A stretch of 8,132 nucleotides of DNA, taken from contig MFTJ01000025.1 in the NCBI GenBank assembly GCA_001786805.1, positions 1 to 8,132 on the forward strand. Reading direction: 5' to 3'. This DNA is from Candidatus Nomurabacteria bacterium RIFCSPHIGHO2_01_FULL_39_10. GTDB taxonomy: Bacteria; Patescibacteriota; Minisyncoccia; Phycocordibacterales; UBA9973. The notes under the pieces are model-generated. The model had not been told where the DNA came from. It worked only from the letters and a program-made list of their open reading frames with translations, and did not search any database. Both the position numbers and the translations under genes were made by a program. Below, piece after piece: positions 5,106 to 8,132 of this stretch; position 1 is the stretch's first letter, and each line of letters begins with the position of its first letter.

Positions 5106-5645
5106 TCAAATCCCGCACACCTTCCTTCCCGTCTTCTTAAAACACGGGGAATTCTCATAGAATTCCTGTGTGCTCAAAGGGAGAATCCGTTTTCTCCCTT
5201 TGACATAATCCTGATGATACTCTTCCGCCGCATAAAACCCCTCAGCTGCCACAACCTCAGTTACAATTTTCTTACTCACACCCAATTTTTTCTGCCATTT
5301 CACAAGCGACGTAACCGCTATCTCCCTCTGCTCCTCAGAATAATAAAAAATCACCGACCGATACTGCGACCCAACATCTGGCCCTTGCCGATTCAACTGC
5401 GTCGGATCATGCATCTCCCAAAACACATCTAACAAATCAGAATACGACACTACAGAAGAATCAAACTCAACGAACACCGCCTCCGCATGCCCAGTTTTTC
5501 CCGTACACACCTGTTCATACGTCGGATTCGCAACCCTCCCACCGCAATATCCCGCAGTCGTCCGAACTACACCTCTCACTTGCGAAAACGTAAATTGCAC
5601 ATGCCAAAAACATCCCGCAGCGAATAGTGCTTTTGAAAGTTTCAT
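5106..5645 (-). CDS. msrA: Peptide methionine sulfoxide reductase MsrA
   Basis: MsrA reduces methionine-S-sulfoxide in free or protein form, repairing oxidative damage in the cytoplasm. The 179-residue protein is full length for a single-domain MsrA. The catalytic motif G-C-F-W is at 11-14 with Cys12, followed by His15 where the common form has Gly. The central block W-E-M-H-D-P-T-Q-L-N-R-Q-G-P-D-V-G and Q-Y-R-S are intact, as is A-E-E-Y-H-Q-D-Y. Cys34, Cys47, Cys168 and Cys177 are candidates for the recycling disulfide. Its ATG overlaps the HEPN stop by one base (TAATG) with a weak AAGGGA upstream, so it is last in the MNT-HEPN-MsrA transcript. That association is unusual; the enzyme assignment is firm. 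Confidence 0.95.
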   Translation of the reverse strand: MKLSKALFAAGCFWHVQFTFSQVRGVVRTTAGYCGGRVANPTYEQVCTGKTGHAEAVFVEFDSSVVSYSDLLDVFWEMHDPTQLNRQGPDVGSQYRSVIFYYSEEQREIAVTSLVKWQKKLGVSKKIVTEVVAAEGFYAAEEYHQDYVKGRKRILPLSTQEFYENSPCFKKTGRKVCGI

Positions 5646-6121
5646 TAATATCCCTTTGCTGATATCCTCTCTTGAATCATTTTATACAACGCATTAATAT
5701 ACAACTGCAGCTGAAATTCAATACTTTTCCAATCTACATATTTCATCGGTTCACCATAATAGATACTTCTATTTCTCTTGATACGCAACTGCTCTAAAAA
5801 TTCCCAACTAAATTCCAGTTCCGGATATTTCTGACAAAGATACACAAATAAACATTCATGTGTTTTCACTTTCATGCTATCAAAATAGACCAATGCTTCC
5901 GCCAGTTGATGAAACACATCATAATGCAGTTTAAAGATCGAATTCCAATGCGTACTCTCTGGTTTCGCCTGTGTACGTAACACCTTCGCCGCCGCAAAAT
6001 CATTCATCGCCGTAGTAGTAATGGTTGTAATCAAATCAACATCAATTTTCGCCTGCGGTAAAAAAGATCCTTCTGCCGTACACACATCATACACCGAATG
6101 CAACGTTCTTTCTTTAACCAT
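5645..6121 (-). CDS. HEPN-domain protein of an MNT/HEPN module
   Basis: This 158-residue, mostly helical protein has the HEPN signature near residues 113-123: R-I-K-R-N-R-S-I-Y-Y-G. HEPN toxins are metal-independent RNases using R-x4-6-H, and in MNT/HEPN pairs the partner nucleotidyltransferase modifies the toxin, often on a Tyr near this motif. Here the expected His is replaced by Tyr121/Tyr122, as in some HEPN subgroups, so RNase activity is doubtful, while two Tyr remain as possible modification sites. The start has GAGGG at 6128-6132, six bases away, inside the end of the MNT gene. It sits one base after that gene and overlaps msrA by one base. Pairing with the MNT gene makes the call safer than the motif alone. 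Confidence 0.82.
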   Translation of the reverse strand: MVKERTLHSVYDVCTAEGSFLPQAKIDVDLITTITTTAMNDFAAAKVLRTQAKPESTHWNSIFKLHYDVFHQLAEALVYFDSMKVKTHECLFVYLCQKYPELEFSWEFLEQLRIKRNRSIYYGEPMKYVDWKSIEFQLQLYINALYKMIQERISAKGY

Positions 6122-6122
6122 T

Positions 6123-6662
6123 TCACACCCTCACTTGCATAAAATCTAAGTTTCCTTTTATAATATACCCCTCTGCCACATTATGCAGAAGAGCCGGATT
6201 AAACTCATACAACTCTTTCTCATCTATACATATAAACATTTCTATCTCTCGATGAAGAACAATTCTATATTTATATAATTCCAAACCCGCAGGATCTCCA
6301 TAAATAAAGACATCGATATCACTATTGCTATGCCAATCCCATCTATTTAAACTCCCAAAGAGAATCACCGTCTTTACATTAGGCAACGCATTAAGATGTG
6401 ACAAAAAGCCTACATTCTCTAACATCTCCAACGCAAACAATCTTTTTTTGATTTGGTACTTTGCATTTTGATAATACGCACAATAATACGATTGCCTCCT
6501 TCTCGGTTTTATTCTCTTGATTATTTTTTCCCGAACACCTTTCTTAAGCCACAATACCGCTTGTGGTCTGCTAATTCGTGCTGCATCTAATATCTCTTCA
6601 AAATGCCAGTGTTTCGTTGGTTCATTAAAAAATAATTGGAGTATATTTTTTTCTTTTTTCAT
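6123..6662 (-). CDS. Winged-helix + minimal nucleotidyltransferase (MNT), probable antitoxin
   Basis: The 179-residue protein has two parts. Residues about 4-65 look like a winged helix-turn-helix: helices around W19-H20-F21-E22, a recognition helix near 31-41 and a basic wing with K-P-R-R-R at 52-56. Residues about 95-179 form a minimal nucleotidyltransferase of the pol-beta superfamily with G103-S104, then D115-x-D117, and E141 where a third acidic residue is expected. MNT antitoxins add nucleotides to HEPN toxins; the fused DNA-binding part suggests it also regulates its own operon. The frame is open up to 6761, but a TATA box lies 29 bases before ATG 6662 inside that stretch, so I chose 6662. 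It is the first gene of a three-gene unit. Confidence 0.85.
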   Translation of the reverse strand: MKKEKNILQLFFNEPTKHWHFEEILDAARISRPQAVLWLKKGVREKIIKRIKPRRRQSYYCAYYQNAKYQIKKRLFALEMLENVGFLSHLNALPNVKTVILFGSLNRWDWHSNSDIDVFIYGDPAGLELYKYRIVLHREIEMFICIDEKELYEFNPALLHNVAEGYIIKGNLDFMQVRV

Positions 6663-6665
6663 ATC

Positions 6666-6684
6666 AGTTAGGGTAAAACTAACT
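6666..6684. promoter_or_regulatory. Inverted repeat, candidate operator of the MNT-HEPN-msrA unit
   Basis: AGTTAG at 6666-6671 and CTAACT at 6679-6684 are exact reverse complements, seven bases apart. They lie between the TATA box and the ATG at 6662. This is where a self-repressing winged-helix antitoxin would bind; binding is inferred. Confidence 0.5.
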
Positions 6685-6686
6685 AA

Positions 6687-6696
6687 TATATTTAAA
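6687..6696 (-). promoter_or_regulatory. TATA box of the MNT-HEPN-msrA unit
   Basis: The minus strand reads TTTAAATATA, centred about 29 bases before ATG 6662. With no Shine-Dalgarno sequence there, the mRNA is probably leaderless or has a leader of a few bases. Confidence 0.5.
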
Positions 6697-6747
6697 TCTT
6701 TCGTCCAATTCTCCTCAACCCCTAATTCCACTTTCCCCACACAAATA

Positions 6748-6755
6748 TTTTTAAA
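6748..6755 (+). promoter_or_regulatory. TATA-like box of the repeat-containing secreted protein gene
   Basis: TTTTTAAA-type sequence about 58 bases before ATG 6810 would start a transcript near 6778, with a leader of about 30 bases including GGAG. It is the best AT-rich candidate in the 147-base divergent gap, but not a strong match. Confidence 0.3.
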
Positions 6756-6797
6756 CAACACCTCCTTTTCAATACTAAACAGTTTTGAGGATGTTCT

Positions 6798-6801
6798 GGA
6801 G
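6798..6801 (+). promoter_or_regulatory. GGAG ribosome binding site
   Basis: GGAG lies eight bases before the ATG at 6810 and supports that start. Confidence 0.55.
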
Positions 6802-6809
6802 ACTAAAAC

Positions 6810-7364
6810 ATGAATAAAATAATCTATACCGGACTCTGCGCATTAACCGCTCTAACATTCGCTTCACAACTCGAAGCCAAAGACAAAAAACCTGCTGCTT
6901 TCTTAATTGAACGAGAACAACCACAACTAGATTTAAAACATTTTGTACCTGAACTCAAAATCAAAGAATATAAACCCACTTATTTTCTAATTAAACGAGA
7001 AGAACCACATCTCGATTTAAAACATTTTGTACCTGAACTCAAAATCAAAGACAATAAACCTGCTTTTTCCCCAACTGCACAAGTAGTACCACAACAATAT
7101 TTTATCTACTATACTGGAATTGGCAAAGATGGTTCTTTTGGTACAATTGATACTTCTGCAAATAAACCACTCACCTATTGTCAATATCTTAATCAAAAAA
7201 CAAAAGATGTCATTTCATTTAACCAACATCTCAAAGTACGTGAAGTCTGCGCTACAACGTATCTTGGCAAATCAATCTGTCCGGACGAAATAAGATATTC
7301 TCTACAACAAGAAAAAGATCTCAAAGAGATGTACGCAAAACAGTGCCAACAGAACAAGAAATAA
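6810..7364 (+). CDS. Secreted protein with two tandem 28-residue repeats, unknown function
   Basis: The 184-residue protein starts M-N-K, followed by a hydrophobic core (about 4-18) and a likely signal peptidase site at L-E-A|K-D (after residue 23), with no lipobox Cys. Residues 27-54 and 55-82 are tandem copies of one unit sharing F-L-I-x-R-E-x-P and a long L-D-L-K-H-F-V-P-E-L-K-I-K block. A third start, K-P-A-F at 83-86, then diverges. The C-terminal half (about 95-184) holds four Cys that could form disulfides outside the cell, and ends in a Lys/Gln-rich helix. I recognise no family. It is alone on its strand here, divergent from the MNT unit and convergent with the ligase gene. Confidence 0.78.
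   Translation: MNKIIYTGLCALTALTFASQLEAKDKKPAAFLIEREQPQLDLKHFVPELKIKEYKPTYFLIKREEPHLDLKHFVPELKIKDNKPAFSPTAQVVPQQYFIYYTGIGKDGSFGTIDTSANKPLTYCQYLNQKTKDVISFNQHLKVREVCATTYLGKSICPDEIRYSLQQEKDLKEMYAKQCQQNKK
6888..7055 (+). repeat. 84-base in-frame tandem duplication inside the secreted protein gene
   Basis: Two copies, 6888-6971 and 6972-7055, encode the 28-residue unit. The 38 bases at 6930-6967 are identical to 7014-7051, silent positions included, while the first half of each unit has diverged. This suggests a recent duplication or local gene conversion. Confidence 0.85.
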
Positions 7365-7383
7365 TTTTTCTTTAATATTTTTT
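7365..7383 (+). terminator. T-rich terminator of the secreted protein gene
   Basis: Directly after the stop codon come TTTTT, TTT and TTTTTT separated by one to four bases. Archaeal RNA polymerase stops at such tracts without needing a hairpin. It lies in the 28-base gap before the convergent ligase gene. Confidence 0.5.
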
Positions 7384-7392
7384 ATCTTCCCT

Positions 7393-8132
7393 TCACTTCC
7401 CTTTCATCATCTCCATAACTTCCAAAGACGTAGTCGCCTGTTCCGCCTTCTTATCCTCGCGAAACTTCACAAATCGCGGGAAACGCAACGCCAACCCCGA
7501 ACCAGTCGTATGATAAGGACTCTTCGTAATCTCCGCCGCTAACACCTCAACAACAATCGCCGGCTCAAACCACACATCAGCTTCCATTTCTCGCTTCACT
7601 TGTAACCGCGCCGCTTTATGAGTAATCTTATACTTCGCTAATCGTGTAGGCAATTCCTCTAACAACTCATCTGTAAGTCCCGTTCCTAACTTACATAACG
7701 TCTCAAACGTATCAGTCTTCTCATTATACGTCGCACACAACAGCGCGCCATACACTCCGCTCCGTCTACCACGTCCATAAAACGCCCCCACAATTACCAA
7801 ATCAAACGTATCACTCATCTCTTTCACATACTCTTTTTTCCATTTGATCCAATTCCACCCTCGCGTTCCCGCCTGATACTCTGAATCCTCTGCCATCGAT
7901 TTGATAATAATCCCCTCAAACCCCGACTTCAACATCTTCACAAAAAACGCATGTATTTCTTCAACCTCATCTGTGACAATTTTATCCGCAATCGTTAAAT
8001 GCTTTGTGCAAGACACAATCTTCTCAAGCCGCTCAGTTCGTGTATAATACGCCTCATGCAATTGCGTCTTTCCATTATAATACAACAAATCAAATAACTT
8101 CAATTGCACCGGCACTTTCGTCACAAAATCAG
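7393..8132 (-). CDS. lig: ATP-dependent DNA ligase, C-terminal part (5' part outside window)
   Basis: The minus-strand frame is open to the window edge and gives about 246 C-terminal residues of a replicative/repair DNA ligase that seals nicks using ATP. Going from the first visible residues: L-F-D-L-L-Y-Y-N-G (motif IIIa region), F-E-G-I-I-I-K (motif IV), W-I-K-W-K-K (motif V), then the OB-fold domain with V-G-A-F-Y-G-R-G-R-R-S-G. The end has D-V-W-F-E-P, an S-P-Y-H-T segment, L-R-F-P-R-F and E-Q-A-T-T, typical of archaeal/eukaryotic-type ligases. The nucleotidylated Lys of motif I lies outside the window. A GTG at 8124 is not the true start, since the frame continues upstream with D-F. Typical archaeal ligases have about 550-600 residues. 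Confidence 0.95.
   Translation of the reverse strand, partial: DFVTKVPVQLKLFDLLYYNGKTQLHEAYYTRTERLEKIVSCTKHLTIADKIVTDEVEEIHAFFVKMLKSGFEGIIIKSMAEDSEYQAGTRGWNWIKWKKEYVKEMSDTFDLVIVGAFYGRGRRSGVYGALLCATYNEKTDTFETLCKLGTGLTDELLEELPTRLAKYKITHKAARLQVKREMEADVWFEPAIVVEVLAAEITKSPYHTTGSGLALRFPRFVKFREDKKAEQATTSLEVMEMMKGK

Noticed and set aside
5091..5432. 113-residue plus-strand reading frame
   Set aside because: It is antisense to the well-supported msrA gene.
6663..6761. 33-residue N-terminal extension of the MNT protein
   Set aside because: It would be encoded across the TATA box and inverted repeat; the winged-helix part starts right at ATG 6662.
6517..6813. 98-residue plus-strand reading frame ahead of the secreted protein
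   Set aside because: It is antisense to the winged-helix part of the MNT gene and covers the promoter region; no ribosome site or family features.

Overview
The window most likely comes from an archaeon with a small, compact, AT-rich genome, possibly a DPANN lineage (Woesearchaeota/Pacearchaeota-like). Evidence for this: the C-terminal half of an archaeal-type ATP-dependent DNA ligase, TATA-like boxes centred 26-29 bases before several start codons that lack a Shine-Dalgarno sequence (the leaderless pattern of archaea), and VapBC and MNT/HEPN toxin-antitoxin modules. There is no rRNA or ribosomal protein gene, so the lineage is inferred.

Left part (1-910): the Gly/Ser/Cys-rich tail of a protein that begins outside the window is followed by a small GRDP-like protein carrying a D-x-x-W-H motif. 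A 312-base gap between convergent genes then holds an unusual run of short stem-loops and direct repeats. The other convergent gaps here are 7-28 bases, so this one stands out.

Middle part (911-5105): on the minus strand come a Cys/Pro-rich lipoprotein, a small unknown protein, a YbaK/ProX-type aminoacyl-tRNA deacylase, and a two-gene unit coding for a transglutaminase-like protein and a lipoprotein with a possible permuted NlpC/P60-like fold. On the plus strand are a DUF1653 protein and an AbrB-type antitoxin/PIN toxin pair. A perfect 16-bp palindrome lies between that pair's TATA box and the antitoxin start codon.

Right part (5106-8132): a tight minus-strand unit codes for a winged-helix/MNT nucleotidyltransferase, a HEPN protein and the repair enzyme MsrA, with spacings of +1 and -1 base. 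Divergent from it is a secreted protein with an internal 28-residue duplication. The window ends inside the DNA ligase gene.

Two modes of gene start can be seen. Three soluble-protein units (the deacylase, VapBC and MNT) look leaderless. The exported or lipidated proteins, and the gene leading the cysteine-hydrolase pair, have clear GGAG/GGAGG sites 7-8 bases before ATG. Two toxin-antitoxin modules plus several exported proteins of unknown function make this look like accessory genome. The least explained parts are the hairpin array, the pair of adjacent candidate cysteine hydrolases, and the coupling of MsrA to an MNT/HEPN module.
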